Shown: piece by piece, positions 44,874 to 55,234 of the stretch
How the letters are laid out: each line of letters starts with the position of its first letter
How positions within the stretch are numbered: position 1 is the first letter of the stretch
From: Helicobacter apodemus
GTDB taxonomy: Bacteria; Campylobacterota; Campylobacteria; Campylobacterales; Helicobacteraceae
NCBI RefSeq assembly: GCF_000765745.2
Contig: NZ_JRPC02000013.1
Location: 1 to 64,000, forward strand
Direction: 5' to 3'
DNA length: 64,000 nucleotides
Made by a program: the position numbers and the translations under genes
The notes under the pieces: model-generated
Databases searched by the model: none
What the model saw: the letters and a program-made list of their open reading frames with translations, nothing else
What the model was told of the DNA's origin: nothing

Positions 44874-46199
44874 ATGGAATTATTTGCCCTTATTATTTCT
44901 AGTATTATTTTATTAATCCTTGGTGTGCCTGTTGCTTTTGCCTTTGGCTCTAGTGGATTAATTGTTGGTAGCTATTTAGTATTTTTTGAAAATAATCCTT
45001 ATATTTTATCCTTTTTGCCTAATCGTTTAGAGGGGATTTTTAACAATACCACTTTGATGAGTATTCCTTTATTTATCCTTATGGGAATGATACTAGAGCG
45101 TAGCGGAATTGCAGAGCGACTTATAGGTTCTATCGCAAAGTTTTTTGGCCCACTTGGTGGAGGGGCTGCTATTGGAGTGATTATTGTAGGGGCTTTATTA
45201 GCTGCTAGTACGGGTATTGTTGGTGCTACGGTTGTAATGATGGGGGTTATTGCAGTTCCTGTGATGGTAAAAGCACAATATAATAAGAGTTTTCTCTCTG
45301 GTGTAGTTGCTGCAAGTGGGACATTAGGACAGATTATTCCTCCCTCTATTATCCTTATTATTTTAGCTGATGTTTTGCAATTAAGTGTGCGGGATTTATT
45401 TGCTGCTGCTATTTTGCCTAGTATTTTGCTAATAGGTGCTTATATTTTCTTTGTTTTGGGTGTTGTTTTCTTTCTCCCTCATTTTGCACCCGCTAGTGAA
45501 GATTCTAGTAATATTAAATCTTTAGCCCTAGAAACGCTTAAGGCAGTTATTCCACCTATTGTTTTAATTATTCTTGTTTTAGGGAGTATTTTAGGCGGAT
45601 TGATAGAGCCAACCGCAGCCGCTGCTTTAGGGGTTATAGGGGCTTTAATCTTAACATTTTTGCAGGGGAGATTAGATATTGATTTGCTCTATGTTAGCGG
45701 GAGAGAGACGATACTTTTTTGTGGTATGGTATTTGCTATTTTAATTGGTGCGAATTGTTTTACGCTTGTGTTTAACACTTTAGGGGGAGATAGCATAATT
45801 TTGGAGTTTTTCTTAGTGTATTTGGACTCCCCTTTATATTTTGTGCTTGTTGCTATGCTGGTTATTTTTATTTTAGGTTTTTTTATTGATTTTTTTGAGA
45901 TTTGCTATATTGTTTTACCCATTTTAGCGGGAATTGCTATGCATTATCAAATTAATATGCTATGGTTTGCTTTGCTTGTGGCAATTAATTTGCAAACAAG
46001 TTTTTTAACGCCTCCTTTTGGGTTTTCTATTTTCTTTTTAAAGTCTGCAGTGGGAGAGTGTATTAAGATTAATGCAATCTATAAAGGGGTTTTACCCTTT
46101 ATCTTGCTGCAGCTTTTAATCTTAGCGGTGATGTTTTTATTCCCAAACCTTACCTTAAATAGTGAAGATTGGGGCAAAATTTTACAATTTATTTTTTAA
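44874..46199 (+). CDS. TRAP transporter large permease (DctM)
   Basis: 441 residues, about 12 helices. DctM-family patterns: LGVPVAFAFGSSGLI, IPLFILMGMILERSGIAERL, GVVAASGTLGQIIPPSIILI and LQTSFLTPPFGFSIFFL. It forms the channel part of the TRAP importer. The gene ends nine bases before the binding-protein gene. Confidence 0.94.
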   Translation: MELFALIISSIILLILGVPVAFAFGSSGLIVGSYLVFFENNPYILSFLPNRLEGIFNNTTLMSIPLFILMGMILERSGIAERLIGSIAKFFGPLGGGAAIGVIIVGALLAASTGIVGATVVMMGVIAVPVMVKAQYNKSFLSGVVAASGTLGQIIPPSIILIILADVLQLSVRDLFAAAILPSILLIGAYIFFVLGVVFFLPHFAPASEDSSNIKSLALETLKAVIPPIVLIILVLGSILGGLIEPTAAAALGVIGALILTFLQGRLDIDLLYVSGRETILFCGMVFAILIGANCFTLVFNTLGGDSIILEFFLVYLDSPLYFVLVAMLVIFILGFFIDFFEICYIVLPILAGIAMHYQINMLWFALLVAINLQTSFLTPPFGFSIFFLKSAVGECIKINAIYKGVLPFILLQLLILAVMFLFPNLTLNSEDWGKILQFIF

Positions 46200-46208
46200 G
46201 GAGATATT

Positions 46209-47324
46209 ATGAAAAGACGCGATTTTATCAAAAAAACTACTTTGGGTGCAGTGGGTGTTGCGGGTGTCGTAGCATTAGCAGGTTGTAAAGATAAGGTAAA
46301 GCAAGGAGAGAATATAGGTAGTGTAGAATCTGCTAAAAAAGCTAATATAAAAATCTCCCTTGCGATGAGTTGGTCACTTACTTTGCCGATATTATCAGAT
46401 ATAGTTAAACATTATGCTAAAGTCGTTAGCACATTAAGTGAGGGTTCTATACAAATAGAAATTTTTCCAGCAGGTAAGCTTGTCCCCGCACTTGGAGTCT
46501 TTGATGCAGTTAGTAGCGGGCAAATTGATGCGTATCATTCCGCTCCTTATTATTGGGAGGGAAAAAATACAGCCTTTAATCTTTTCTCCGGTATCCCCTT
46601 TGGTATGATTGATAGTGAAATTAATGCCTGGTATTTATATGGAGAGGGTATGGATTTGTGGAGAGAGATTGCAGGGAAATATAATCTTTATCCTCTTTTA
46701 GGGGGTGCAACAAGTATCCAAATGGCGGGTTGGTATAAAAAGGAGATGAATACCTTAAAAGATTTTGAGGGTTTAAGGATTCGTATGGTAGGAGTAGCAG
46801 GACAGATTTTAGCTAAACTTGGGGCAGCACCTAAAAGTACGCCGGGTGCAGAAATTGTTCCTAATTTAGAAAGGGGAGTTTTAGACGCAGCAGAATGGGT
46901 CTCTCCTGCTTTTGATGAGAAACTTGATATTCATAAAGTAGCACCTTATTATTATACGCCTTGGCAAGAAGCGGGTTCTATTACAGAATTTGTCTTTAAT
47001 AAACAAAAATGGGAGAGCTATCCTAAAGAAGTGCAAAATATTTTAGAATTTGCGAGCAAAGAAGCACATTTACAAATGACGGCTATGGGGCAGTTTTATA
47101 ATGCAAAGGCAATGGAAAGATTACAAAATCAAGGGGTAAAGGTTAGGACATTCTCTCCAGAGATAATACAAGGCTTTAAAAAGACTTTAGTGCAAGTGCT
47201 TGATGAGGAAAGCACAAAGAATCCAGATTTTAAAAGAGTTTTACAAAGTTATCAAAGCTTTCAAAGAGAGCAAGAAACTTGGACAAGAGATAGTTTAAGG
47301 GCTTATTTAGAGATTAGAGGGTAG
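46209..47324 (+). CDS. TRAP transporter substrate-binding lipoprotein (DctP type, Tat signal)
   Basis: 371 residues. The N-terminus MKRRDFIKKTTLGAV is a Tat motif (RRDFIKK) followed by ALAGC, a lipobox. Thus a Tat-exported lipoprotein, unusual but known for TauT/DctP-like TRAP binding proteins. The body shows the DctP pattern (GLRIRMVGVAGQILAKLGAA, VPNLERGVLDAAEWVSP). Compound class is likely a 2-oxo acid or mannonate-like acid; the ligand is not determined. Third gene of the TRAP operon. Confidence 0.88.
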   Translation: MKRRDFIKKTTLGAVGVAGVVALAGCKDKVKQGENIGSVESAKKANIKISLAMSWSLTLPILSDIVKHYAKVVSTLSEGSIQIEIFPAGKLVPALGVFDAVSSGQIDAYHSAPYYWEGKNTAFNLFSGIPFGMIDSEINAWYLYGEGMDLWREIAGKYNLYPLLGGATSIQMAGWYKKEMNTLKDFEGLRIRMVGVAGQILAKLGAAPKSTPGAEIVPNLERGVLDAAEWVSPAFDEKLDIHKVAPYYYTPWQEAGSITEFVFNKQKWESYPKEVQNILEFASKEAHLQMTAMGQFYNAKAMERLQNQGVKVRTFSPEIIQGFKKTLVQVLDEESTKNPDFKRVLQSYQSFQREQETWTRDSLRAYLEIRG

Positions 47325-47390
47325 GGAGTTAGGATTTAGGTTAAATAAAAGTTTAGCTTCGTTGCATTAAATTTTGGAAAAGGAAAAATT

Positions 47391-48197
47391 ATGAATTATC
47401 CCATTTGTATTCTCACCCTTCATCATATTCATCCCTTTGAGGATTGGTTGAGTGTAAGCCCACAATTATTAGGTAAAGCTCTTATAAATATTAAGCAAAA
47501 GGGCTATAACTTCATTTCTTATGCGCAATTCATAGAGATTTTGCAATCTAAAAAGAATCCTTTGAAAAAACAAGTGCTTTTAAGTATTGATGATGGTTAT
47601 TTTGATGTTTATAAGTATGGATTTCCTGTTTTAAAGGAGCTAAAAATTCCATCGGTTTGTTTTTTAATCACTAATACTATTGTAGAAAAAAGGCAAAAAG
47701 AGCCTGTTTTTAAGCCCCATAAAACCATTGATTATACTGCCGATATAGAATATTTTTTAACCGCTGAAGAAATTTTTGCTATGAGGGAATGGATGGCTTT
47801 TGATAGTCATACCGCGTCACATTATAATTGTAATACACAAGATAAGGAAACTTTAGAGTTTGAATTGACTACTTCTAAGAATAAAGTAGCAGAACTTTTT
47901 CCGCAAAAAGATATTTTTGGTTTTTGTTATCCCCGTGGAAAATTTAATGCCTTGTCCCAGGAGACTTTAAGAGAGTGTGGATATTCTTTTGCTTTTTCTA
48001 CTATAGAAGGAGGCGCTTGTGTGGAATCTTGTGATAATTTTGCTATAAAACGGATTTGTATCTCTAGTGCATCTGCTAAAAGAGGGGAGAGGGATTATCT
48101 AAAGCGGTTAAATACAAAGCTCTTTATTTATTCAACCCCAATTTTAGGGAGTTTAAAATCAAAACTTAAAGCTAGAAAATCAAGGGGAAGTTTCTAA
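47391..48197 (+). CDS. Polysaccharide deacetylase (NodB-like)
   Basis: 268 residues. NodB motifs: LSIDDGYFDVY (metal Asp pair), DSHTASHYN and CYPRGKFN. Removes an acetyl group from sugar polymers, or cleaves a formyl group in some lipid A-related enzymes. It has no signal peptide, so cytoplasmic or inner-leaflet action. It begins the block with aminotransferase, epimerase and kdsB, a surface-sugar context. Confidence 0.85.
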   Translation: MNYPICILTLHHIHPFEDWLSVSPQLLGKALINIKQKGYNFISYAQFIEILQSKKNPLKKQVLLSIDDGYFDVYKYGFPVLKELKIPSVCFLITNTIVEKRQKEPVFKPHKTIDYTADIEYFLTAEEIFAMREWMAFDSHTASHYNCNTQDKETLEFELTTSKNKVAELFPQKDIFGFCYPRGKFNALSQETLRECGYSFAFSTIEGGACVESCDNFAIKRICISSASAKRGERDYLKRLNTKLFIYSTPILGSLKSKLKARKSRGSF

Positions 48198-48248
48198 TTA
48201 AAGTTGTAAGTTGTTATAATTTGATAATTTGAGTTTTAGGAGTTTTAT

Positions 48249-49358
48249 ATGTTGCTTTTCACCCCCGGTCCAACCCCTATCCCGGAATTTATGCGTATGG
48301 CTATGAGTGAGCCTACCATCCATCATCGAACTTTAGAGTTTGAATCCCTTTTTGCTAAAGTAAGAGCAGGTTTAAAAGAGATTCTTAAAATGCGTGAAGT
48401 TTTAATGCTTGCAAGCTCTGGAAGTGGAGCGATGGAAGCGTGTGTAACTTCTCTTTGTACAAAAAAGCTCTTAAGCGTTAATAGCGGAAAGTTTGGCGAA
48501 CGTTTTGGAAAGATTGCCAAAGCTTTTAATATCCCTTTAATAGAAATTAAAAATGAGTGGGATACCCCTGTAAGTTTAGAATCTATTTTGCAAGTATTAA
48601 AAGACAATCCCGATATTGACGCATTTTGTATGCAAGTGTGTGAAAGTGCGGGTGGATTAAGGCATCCCTATGAAGAAATTACAAAAGCTATTAAAGCCTA
48701 TAACCCTAACATTATGATTATTATAGATGGTATTACTGCTATGGGGGTAGAGCCTTTAGAAGTAAGTTATGTAGATGCTTTAATTGGTGGCTCACAAAAG
48801 GCTTTTATGTTGCCTCCTGGAATGAGTATTATTGGGATTAGTCAAGCGGCTATTGCAAAAATTGAGGAAAGGAATATTGGGTTTTATTTCAATCTCAAAA
48901 CAGAGCTTAAAAATCAAGTGAAAAATACAACTGCTTGGACGGCTCCTACTACGATTATTATAGGGCTTTATACATTTTTAGAGAAACTTCAAGAAAAGGG
49001 TATAGACAGACTTTATCAGCAAACAAGGGCTAGAGCCTTGGCAACTAATGCGGCGATGGAGGGAATAGGATTGAGGATTTATCCTAAAACTCCTGCTTTA
49101 GCAATGACAACAATTTTTAATGAATCTAGTGAAGATTTAAGGAGGATTCTTAAGAATGACTTTGGGGTTAATGTAGCAGGTGGGCAGGATCATCTAAAGG
49201 GCAAGATTTTTAGGATTAATCATATGGGATTTATTGCTTTAAATGAAATTTCTTGGGTGATTAATGCTATTGAGCTTAGTTTAGAGAGATTGGAGGTAAG
49301 AAAATTTGATGGCAGGGCTAATCAAATCTTTTTGCAAAAGTATTATGAAATGATGTAA
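48249..49358 (+). CDS. PLP-dependent aminotransferase, alanine-glyoxylate type
   Basis: 369 residues, class V. The PLP Lys is in GGSQKAFMLPPG; TPGPTPIPEFMRMAM and IDGITAMGVEP are family motifs. Known relatives are serine-glyoxylate and 2-aminoethylphosphonate-pyruvate aminotransferases; the actual substrate is not known. It is followed after 12 bases by the epimerase. Confidence 0.88.
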   Translation: MLLFTPGPTPIPEFMRMAMSEPTIHHRTLEFESLFAKVRAGLKEILKMREVLMLASSGSGAMEACVTSLCTKKLLSVNSGKFGERFGKIAKAFNIPLIEIKNEWDTPVSLESILQVLKDNPDIDAFCMQVCESAGGLRHPYEEITKAIKAYNPNIMIIIDGITAMGVEPLEVSYVDALIGGSQKAFMLPPGMSIIGISQAAIAKIEERNIGFYFNLKTELKNQVKNTTAWTAPTTIIIGLYTFLEKLQEKGIDRLYQQTRARALATNAAMEGIGLRIYPKTPALAMTTIFNESSEDLRRILKNDFGVNVAGGQDHLKGKIFRINHMGFIALNEISWVINAIELSLERLEVRKFDGRANQIFLQKYYEMM

Positions 49359-49370
49359 TAAAGTAGAAAA

Positions 49371-50423
49371 ATGAAATTTTTAATCACAGGAAGTGCGGGG
49401 TTTATAGGCTCATTTTTAGCATTAAGGCTTTTAGAGAGAGGTGAGGAGGTTGTAGGCTTAGATAGTATTAATGATTATTATGAGGTAGCAATTAAATATG
49501 GCAGATTGCAAAAGGCAGGAATACCACAAGAATTAGTGGCATATAATACTTTAGCACAAAGCAAAAAATACCCAAATTATCGTTTTATCCAGTTAAATTT
49601 AGAGGATAAAGAAAATCTTTTAAAACTTTTTGAAAATGAAACATTTGATAAAGTTTGTAATCTTGCCGCACAAGCGGGTGTGCGTTATTCACTCCTTAAT
49701 CCCGATGCTTATATCCAAAGCAACATTGTAGGTTTTCTAAATATTTTAGAATGCTCTAGACATTATGGGATTAAGCATTTAGTGTATGCTTCTAGCTCTT
49801 CGGTGTATGGATTAAATGAAAAAATGCCTTTTAGCACCAGCGATAATGTCGATCACCCTATTAGTCTTTATGCTGCTAGTAAAAAGAGTAATGAGCTTAT
49901 GGCACATACTTATTCTTATTTATTTAATCTTCCTACGACAGGTTTAAGATTTTTTACGGTTTATGGTCCTTGGGGGCGTCCTGATATGGCATTATTTCTT
50001 TTTACAAAGTCTATTTTAAAGCAAGAGGCGATAGATGTTTTTAATTATGGTGAAATGCTAAGGGATTTTACTTATATTGATGATATAGTAGAGGGTGTAG
50101 TTAGAGTGCTTGATAACATACCTAAGCTAGATTCTACTTGGAATCCTAAAAATCCAGACCCCCATAGCTCTAAAGCACCTTATAAAGTTTATAATATAGG
50201 CAATAATCATCCTGTCAAATTAATGGATTTTATAGAGATTTTAGAAAAGGAGCTTGGAATAGAAGCAAAAAAAACTATGCTCCCCTTACAAGCCGGAGAT
50301 GTTCCTGCTACCTATGCCGATGTTAGCGATTTAGTCAATGAGTTAGGCTATAAGCCTAGCACTTCTATTAAAGTTGGAATAGCTAATTTTGTCGCTTGGT
50401 ATAGAGATTTTTATCAAATCTAA
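49371..50423 (+). CDS. NAD-dependent sugar nucleotide epimerase (UDP-glucuronate 4-epimerase-like)
   Basis: 350 residues. Rossmann motif [20 protein letters not shown], catalytic Ser-Tyr-Lys in YASSSSVYG and SLYAASKK, and [16 protein letters not shown]. Similar to CapI/WbpP-type UDP-GlcA epimerases; UDP-galacturonate for LPS or capsule would fit. Between the aminotransferase and kdsB, in a region of surface-sugar genes. Confidence 0.88.
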   Translation: MKFLITGSAGFIGSFLALRLLERGEEVVGLDSINDYYEVAIKYGRLQKAGIPQELVAYNTLAQSKKYPNYRFIQLNLEDKENLLKLFENETFDKVCNLAAQAGVRYSLLNPDAYIQSNIVGFLNILECSRHYGIKHLVYASSSSVYGLNEKMPFSTSDNVDHPISLYAASKKSNELMAHTYSYLFNLPTTGLRFFTVYGPWGRPDMALFLFTKSILKQEAIDVFNYGEMLRDFTYIDDIVEGVVRVLDNIPKLDSTWNPKNPDPHSSKAPYKVYNIGNNHPVKLMDFIEILEKELGIEAKKTMLPLQAGDVPATYADVSDLVNELGYKPSTSIKVGIANFVAWYRDFYQI

Positions 50424-50501
50424 AATATCTTAAATTATGTTGTTTTTAGTCTTTGTGTGTTAGAGTTCGCCTTTTAAATTCTTAATATATGTTAGGTTTT
50501 T

Positions 50502-51233
50502 ATGATTATTATTCCAGCAAGATTGAAATCTACCCGCTTTCCTAATAAGGTTTTAATCCCCATTGGGGGAATCCCTATGGTTATTCGTGTAGCAAAGATT
50601 GCTCAAGAAGTCGATAGGGTTGTGGTTGCAACTGATGAAGAAGCGGTAAGAGAGGTTTGTAAAGATTATGGGTTTGAAGCTATTTTAACCGCTAAAAATC
50701 ATGAGAGTGGAACAGATAGGATGGCTGAGTGTGCTAGAATCTTAGGATTAGCTGAGGATGAAATGATTATTAATTTACAAGGTGATGAACCCTTTATCGA
50801 AAAAGAAGTGATACAAAGTTTAAAGAATCTTATGGCAAAAAAAGCTAAAGAGAGTGGAGAATTACCCTTTATGGGGAGTTGCGCTAAAGCTATTAGCAAA
50901 GAAGAAGCAAAAGATTGTAATCTTGTTAAAGTGGTTGTAAATGCTGCTAATGAGGCACTTTATTTTTCACGCTCTCCTATCCCTTATGATAGGGAGGATA
51001 AAATAGCTAATAGCACAAATAGCTATTGGGGGCATTTAGGTATTTATGCCTTTAGTGGGAAGAGTTTGCAAGAATTTTGTAAGCTCCCAAAATCTACCTT
51101 AGAGGAGATAGAAAAACTCGAGCAATTAAGAGCTTTAGAGTATGGAAAGTGCATTATAATAGCAAAGGTTAAAAGCAAATCTTTTGGTATTGATACTCCA
51201 GAGGATTTAAAAAAGATAGAAAAATATTTATAA
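50502..51233 (+). CDS. kdsB: CMP-Kdo synthetase KdsB
   Basis: 243 residues; activates Kdo with CTP for lipid A core. [16 protein letters not shown] and [13 protein letters not shown] are conserved, as is [11 protein letters not shown]. The next gene ribA starts nine bases later. Confidence 0.96.
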   Translation: MIIIPARLKSTRFPNKVLIPIGGIPMVIRVAKIAQEVDRVVVATDEEAVREVCKDYGFEAILTAKNHESGTDRMAECARILGLAEDEMIINLQGDEPFIEKEVIQSLKNLMAKKAKESGELPFMGSCAKAISKEEAKDCNLVKVVVNAANEALYFSRSPIPYDREDKIANSTNSYWGHLGIYAFSGKSLQEFCKLPKSTLEEIEKLEQLRALEYGKCIIIAKVKSKSFGIDTPEDLKKIEKYL

Positions 51234-51241
51234 GGAGTAAA

Positions 51242-51832
51242 ATGCAATTAATAGAGGTTTCTAAAGAAGCTAACTTACCAACGAAATTTGGGGATTTTAA
51301 AATCCAATCTTTTAGAGAGAAAAAGAGGGTTGGAGATGAGGTTTATTACTTAGATCATCTTGTGATAAAGAGTGAGGAACTTCCTAAGATTCCACTTGTT
51401 AGAGTGCATTCTGAGTGCTTAACAGGTGATGCGTTGCAGAGTTTAAAATGTGATTGTGGCGGTGAACTAGAAATGGCTTTAAAAAAGATAGCTAAAGAGC
51501 AAGGAATGGTAATTTATCTGCGTCAAGAAGGTAGAGGCATAGGGCTTTTTAATAAAGTCAATGCTTATGCCTTGCAAGATAAGGGTTTAGATACCGTGGA
51601 GGCAAACTTAGAATTAGGGTTTAAAGAGGATGAGAGGGATTATTCTGTGGTGAAGTTTATCTTTGAATTTTATGCTTTAAAGCAAATTCGTCTCCTTACC
51701 AATAATCCTAAGAAAATAGAAATTTTTAAGCAGATGGTAGGGGTTGAGAGAGAGCCAATTATTATCCAGTGCAATCGACATAATGCACATTACTTAGAAG
51801 TAAAAAAAGAGAAAATGGGGCATTTACTTTAG
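51242..51832 (+). CDS. ribA: GTP cyclohydrolase II
   Basis: 196 residues, single-function RibA. Zinc ligands in [20 protein letters not shown], catalytic RQEGRGIGL, and [10 protein letters not shown]. First step of riboflavin synthesis from GTP. The H. pylori counterpart may be fused differently; here it stands alone. RBS AAGGAG precedes the ATG. Confidence 0.95.
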   Translation: MQLIEVSKEANLPTKFGDFKIQSFREKKRVGDEVYYLDHLVIKSEELPKIPLVRVHSECLTGDALQSLKCDCGGELEMALKKIAKEQGMVIYLRQEGRGIGLFNKVNAYALQDKGLDTVEANLELGFKEDERDYSVVKFIFEFYALKQIRLLTNNPKKIEIFKQMVGVEREPIIIQCNRHNAHYLEVKKEKMGHLL

Positions 51833-51840
51833 GAAGTTTT

Positions 51841-53067
51841 ATGGAAGAGAAAATCACCTATGCAAGAGCAAAAGAAATACTGCAAAATCAAAAAATATCG
51901 CCCAAAGGCTTAGAAAGAGTGTTTTTATATGAATCTTTAGGGAGGGTTTTAGCTAAAGATATTTTTGCTAGTGAGGATATGCCAGAGGTTGCATTATCAA
52001 ATATGGATGGATATGCCCTAAGCTCTACAATGATAGAGTTAAGCAAAGGGATTTTTACAATACTAGGTGAAAATCCAGCAGGGAATGAAAAAAAGGTAGA
52101 ATTACCTCTTACCCAGCCTTATGCTATTAAAACTCTAACAGGTGCAGCAATACCCCATAATGCAGATATATTAGTTCCTTTTGAAAATGTGAATATTAAA
52201 GGAGAAACTTTAGAAATCAATGCATTTCCTAAAATAGGGGAGTTTATAAGAAATATCGGTGATAATTATAAAAAAGGTGAGAAACTCTTAAGCCAAGGAG
52301 TGAGGCTAAATGCTAATCATATCGGGCTTCTTGCAAGTTTAAATCACATCTTTGTAGAGGTTTTTGAGAAACCAAAAGTTGGGATTTTAGTCAGTGGTAA
52401 TGAGATTTTAGAAATTGGAGAATCTAAGAATAATCCCCATTGCTTCTATAATGCTAATGGGCATTTGCTTTATGCTAAAGTTAAAGAAAATGGAGGGATG
52501 CCTAAGCTTTACCCTATTTTAAAAGATGAGAAATTTAGCATACAATCTTGTTTAAAAGATGCCTTAGAGGAATGTGATTTGGTTATATCAACGGGTGGAG
52601 CTAGTGTTGGGGATTATGATTTTATACAAGCTATTTCTAAAGAGTGGAGTGAGAAGATAGTCTTTAGGGGGGTTAGGATTAAGCCCGGGCAACATATTAT
52701 TTATGCGCATTTTCATAAAAAGCAATTTTTTGGTTTGCCTGGATTCCCTAATTCTACTTTAGTAACCTTTGAGCTTTTTGTTAAAGCAATTTTAACAAAA
52801 CTTTGTGGAATGCCCTTTAAAGAGGAGATTGTAGAAGTTACACTTCAAGAGGATTTGCAAAAAGGCGATAAGAGATTAGAATTTAGGGTCTGCAATATTA
52901 GGCATACAAGGGGTAAGATTTCTATAGATTTTGAAGGTAAAAAAAGCTTTCAAAGTGCGATTTTAAATAATTTTTGTCCTTTAGATAATGCAAGAGTAGG
53001 ATTAGCGATTTTAGAGGGTAATAAGCTTAAGGGAGAGAGGATACCTATTATTTTATTAAACTGCTAG
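51841..53067 (+). CDS. moeA: Molybdopterin molybdenumtransferase MoeA
   Basis: 408 residues; inserts molybdate into adenylated molybdopterin. MDGYAL, LTGAAIPHNADILVPFE, STGGASVGDYDF, and GLPGFPNSTLVTFELFVKAI are signature regions. All four MoeA domains are present. Eight bases after ribA. Confidence 0.95.
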   Translation: MEEKITYARAKEILQNQKISPKGLERVFLYESLGRVLAKDIFASEDMPEVALSNMDGYALSSTMIELSKGIFTILGENPAGNEKKVELPLTQPYAIKTLTGAAIPHNADILVPFENVNIKGETLEINAFPKIGEFIRNIGDNYKKGEKLLSQGVRLNANHIGLLASLNHIFVEVFEKPKVGILVSGNEILEIGESKNNPHCFYNANGHLLYAKVKENGGMPKLYPILKDEKFSIQSCLKDALEECDLVISTGGASVGDYDFIQAISKEWSEKIVFRGVRIKPGQHIIYAHFHKKQFFGLPGFPNSTLVTFELFVKAILTKLCGMPFKEEIVEVTLQEDLQKGDKRLEFRVCNIRHTRGKISIDFEGKKSFQSAILNNFCPLDNARVGLAILEGNKLKGERIPIILLNC

Positions 53068-53140
53068 CATTGCAGTTGGGAAAAGCAAACTTAGTTCCGC
53101 TCCTGCTTAAGATATTTTTACAAAGGAGTTAGCCCTTATA

Positions 53141-53251
53141 GTGCTTTTACTTAGCTTTGCACTTAGTATCAAAGATACTAAAAGGAGAGGTTATATATCC
53201 CCTTACAATCTCACCATTGTTTTTTATACTATAAAAGAATTTTTAAGCTAG
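53141..53251 (+). other. Short unassigned ORF in the gap after moeA
   Basis: A 36-codon frame from GTG 53141 with AAAGGAG 12 bases upstream (VLLLSFALSIKDTKRRGYIS, then 16 more residues). It converges on and overlaps the end of the next gene by four bases. Probably spurious or a remnant. Confidence 0.2.
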
Positions 53252-53571
53252 AGATTATAATAAAGCACCATTCCTAGTTGGCTTAAAGCTTTAGAATCTT
53301 CAAAACTTAAATCCTTTTTTCTTAGGAAAAAATAACTCTTACAACCATATTTTTGAATATTATCAAGGGTTTTTAGTTCTTGCTTTGAAAGTAAAGAAGG
53401 GAGAATAAGCGTTAAAGTTTGGATTCTTTGGTGCTTTTTGAGGGTTTTATAGGCATAATCTATCGCATAAACACAATGCTCTTTTACCCCAACAACGCTA
53501 AAGGGTGTTAAAAGCTCTTTAGGGATGAGGGATAAAAGCCTATATGTGCCAAAGCTTTTAAAGGGTGGCAT
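53248..53571 (-). CDS. Hypothetical protein downstream of the FtsH-like gene
   Basis: 107 residues; no domain recognised ([20 protein letters not shown], later a SYFFLRKKDLSFEDSKALSQ region). The start overlaps the end of the FtsH-like gene by 14 bases, so the two are co-translated. It may correspond to a short conserved Helicobacter gene next to the same FtsH-like gene. Confidence 0.7.
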   Translation of the reverse strand: MPPFKSFGTYRLLSLIPKELLTPFSVVGVKEHCVYAIDYAYKTLKKHQRIQTLTLILPSLLSKQELKTLDNIQKYGCKSYFFLRKKDLSFEDSKALSQLGMVLYYNL

Positions 53572-55234
53572 TGATTAATTCCCCAATTTCTTGGTATTCT
53601 AATTTTTCATTTTGTAAAAGTTTTTGTTGGATGGTATTAAGAAGATTTTGGTAATTTTTAAAAAATTCTATACGTTCTATTTTGCAATTTTCTAAAATCC
53701 TTAAAATATCTTCTTCACTGCCTATAAGGTATTCCCCCATTCCATAGGATTCAACCATTTTTTTAGCAATGTTTTTGGCGATGTTTAAATCCTCTTTAGA
53801 ATGTGAGTAGTATTCATCATAAAGTAGCTTTAATGCTGCAACCCCCGAGAGATGCACTTTGATTTGGTTTTCTAATTCATTTTTGCTTGAAAATTCTTTA
53901 TCTAAGTATTTTAAACCATCACTCATTAAAGTTGTTTTCTCAAAAGGTATTTCTAAATGATACGCACTAAAGGCTTTTGCTGCTTGATAAAAAGCTAGAA
54001 TTTCTTTTTCTTTTTCATTAAAGCTTAGTTTTTTCTTTACCCCTATCATCACCTTATCACGCACACTTAAAATATCTTCTTTTTGGATAATTTTAGAATC
54101 CCTCTTGATCGCATTCAGTGCTGCCTCATTAATGAGTGAAGCGATACCAGCTCCGCTAAACCCTACGCAAAGTCTTGCTACCTCTTCAAGATTAAAATCA
54201 TAATTTTTATCCCTACAATGCACTTTTAAGATTTTAATCCTCTCTTGCAAATTGGGTAATTCAACAAATATTCTCCTATCAAATCTTCCACTTCTTAGTA
54301 AAGCTTCATCCATAGAATCCATATTATTGGTTGCCCCAATTACTATAACGCCCTTACTATCTTCAAAGCCATCCATTTCTGTTAGGAGTTGGTTAAGCGT
54401 TGCTTCTCGCTCATCATTACGCATACCTCCTCTTGCTTTACCCACTGCATCAATCTCATCAATAAAAATAATAGAGGGTGCATTAAGCTTAGCTTTAGTG
54501 AATAAATCCCTTACTCTTTTTGCCCCCATACCGACATAAATTTGCACAAAGCTTGCACCACTTTGGTAAAAAAACGGCACACCAGCTTCCCCTGCTAAGG
54601 CTCTAGCGATTAATGTTTTACCAACTCCAGGTGGTCCTATTAGAAGCACTCCTTTTGGGAGCTTCACTCCAAAGTTTTGGTATTTTTGTGGAGATTTTAG
54701 ATAATCAATAATTTCTTCTAATTCCTCCTTAGCTTCACTAATGCCAGCTACATCTTCAAAAGTGATATTAGATTGCGTGGATTGTATCTTAGCTAAATCA
54801 AGGCTTTGATTAATCTCGTGGCTTAGTTTCTGAATATCTTGAATATTTTTTAAAGAGAGATTTTTACCAGACTCTTTAGAGTATTGAGAGTTTTTAATTA
54901 CTAAAAATAAACAAATAATAATGGCAAAAATAAATAAAATCCATTCGAAGTTTTCTAAAAAAGTAGAGTGTGTAGTAATTTCTACGGGAATTTTCTCACC
55001 AAAACTTTTAAGATCTACACTTTCTTTAGCGATTTTATAAGATTGCTGATTGATTTTAAAATATAAATAATCCCCTCTTATTTTTGCAGAATTTGGGAGC
55101 GAATCTTGCATAAGATAATGTAATTGTGAATTGCTAATGAGCATAGCATTATCCTTTAAAGAAAGAATTACTAGTAAAATCAATGCACTGATAGAAAGAC
55201 AAATCCCAAAAATAAGATATTTAGATTTGTGCAT
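53558..55234 (-). CDS. FtsH-like AAA protein without the zinc-protease motif
   Basis: 558 residues. Two N-terminal membrane helices with a short periplasmic loop, then an intact AAA domain: Walker [19 protein letters not shown], Walker [17 protein letters not shown], second region of homology [19 protein letters not shown]. Where FtsH has HEAGH the sequence reads [14 protein letters not shown]: both His and the Glu are replaced. The protease part is shorter and probably inactive. It may act as an unfoldase or scaffold. A second active FtsH is expected elsewhere in the genome. Its neighbours match the H. pylori gene order. Confidence 0.88.
   Translation of the reverse strand: MHKSKYLIFGICLSISALILLVILSLKDNAMLISNSQLHYLMQDSLPNSAKIRGDYLYFKINQQSYKIAKESVDLKSFGEKIPVEITTHSTFLENFEWILFIFAIIICLFLVIKNSQYSKESGKNLSLKNIQDIQKLSHEINQSLDLAKIQSTQSNITFEDVAGISEAKEELEEIIDYLKSPQKYQNFGVKLPKGVLLIGPPGVGKTLIARALAGEAGVPFFYQSGASFVQIYVGMGAKRVRDLFTKAKLNAPSIIFIDEIDAVGKARGGMRNDEREATLNQLLTEMDGFEDSKGVIVIGATNNMDSMDEALLRSGRFDRRIFVELPNLQERIKILKVHCRDKNYDFNLEEVARLCVGFSGAGIASLINEAALNAIKRDSKIIQKEDILSVRDKVMIGVKKKLSFNEKEKEILAFYQAAKAFSAYHLEIPFEKTTLMSDGLKYLDKEFSSKNELENQIKVHLSGVAALKLLYDEYYSHSKEDLNIAKNIAKKMVESYGMGEYLIGSEEDILRILENCKIERIEFFKNYQNLLNTIQQKLLQNEKLEYQEIGELINATL

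Noticed and set aside
53060-53080. AACTGC/GCAGTT inverted repeat after moeA as terminator
   Set aside because: No T run follows and the stem is only six pairs.
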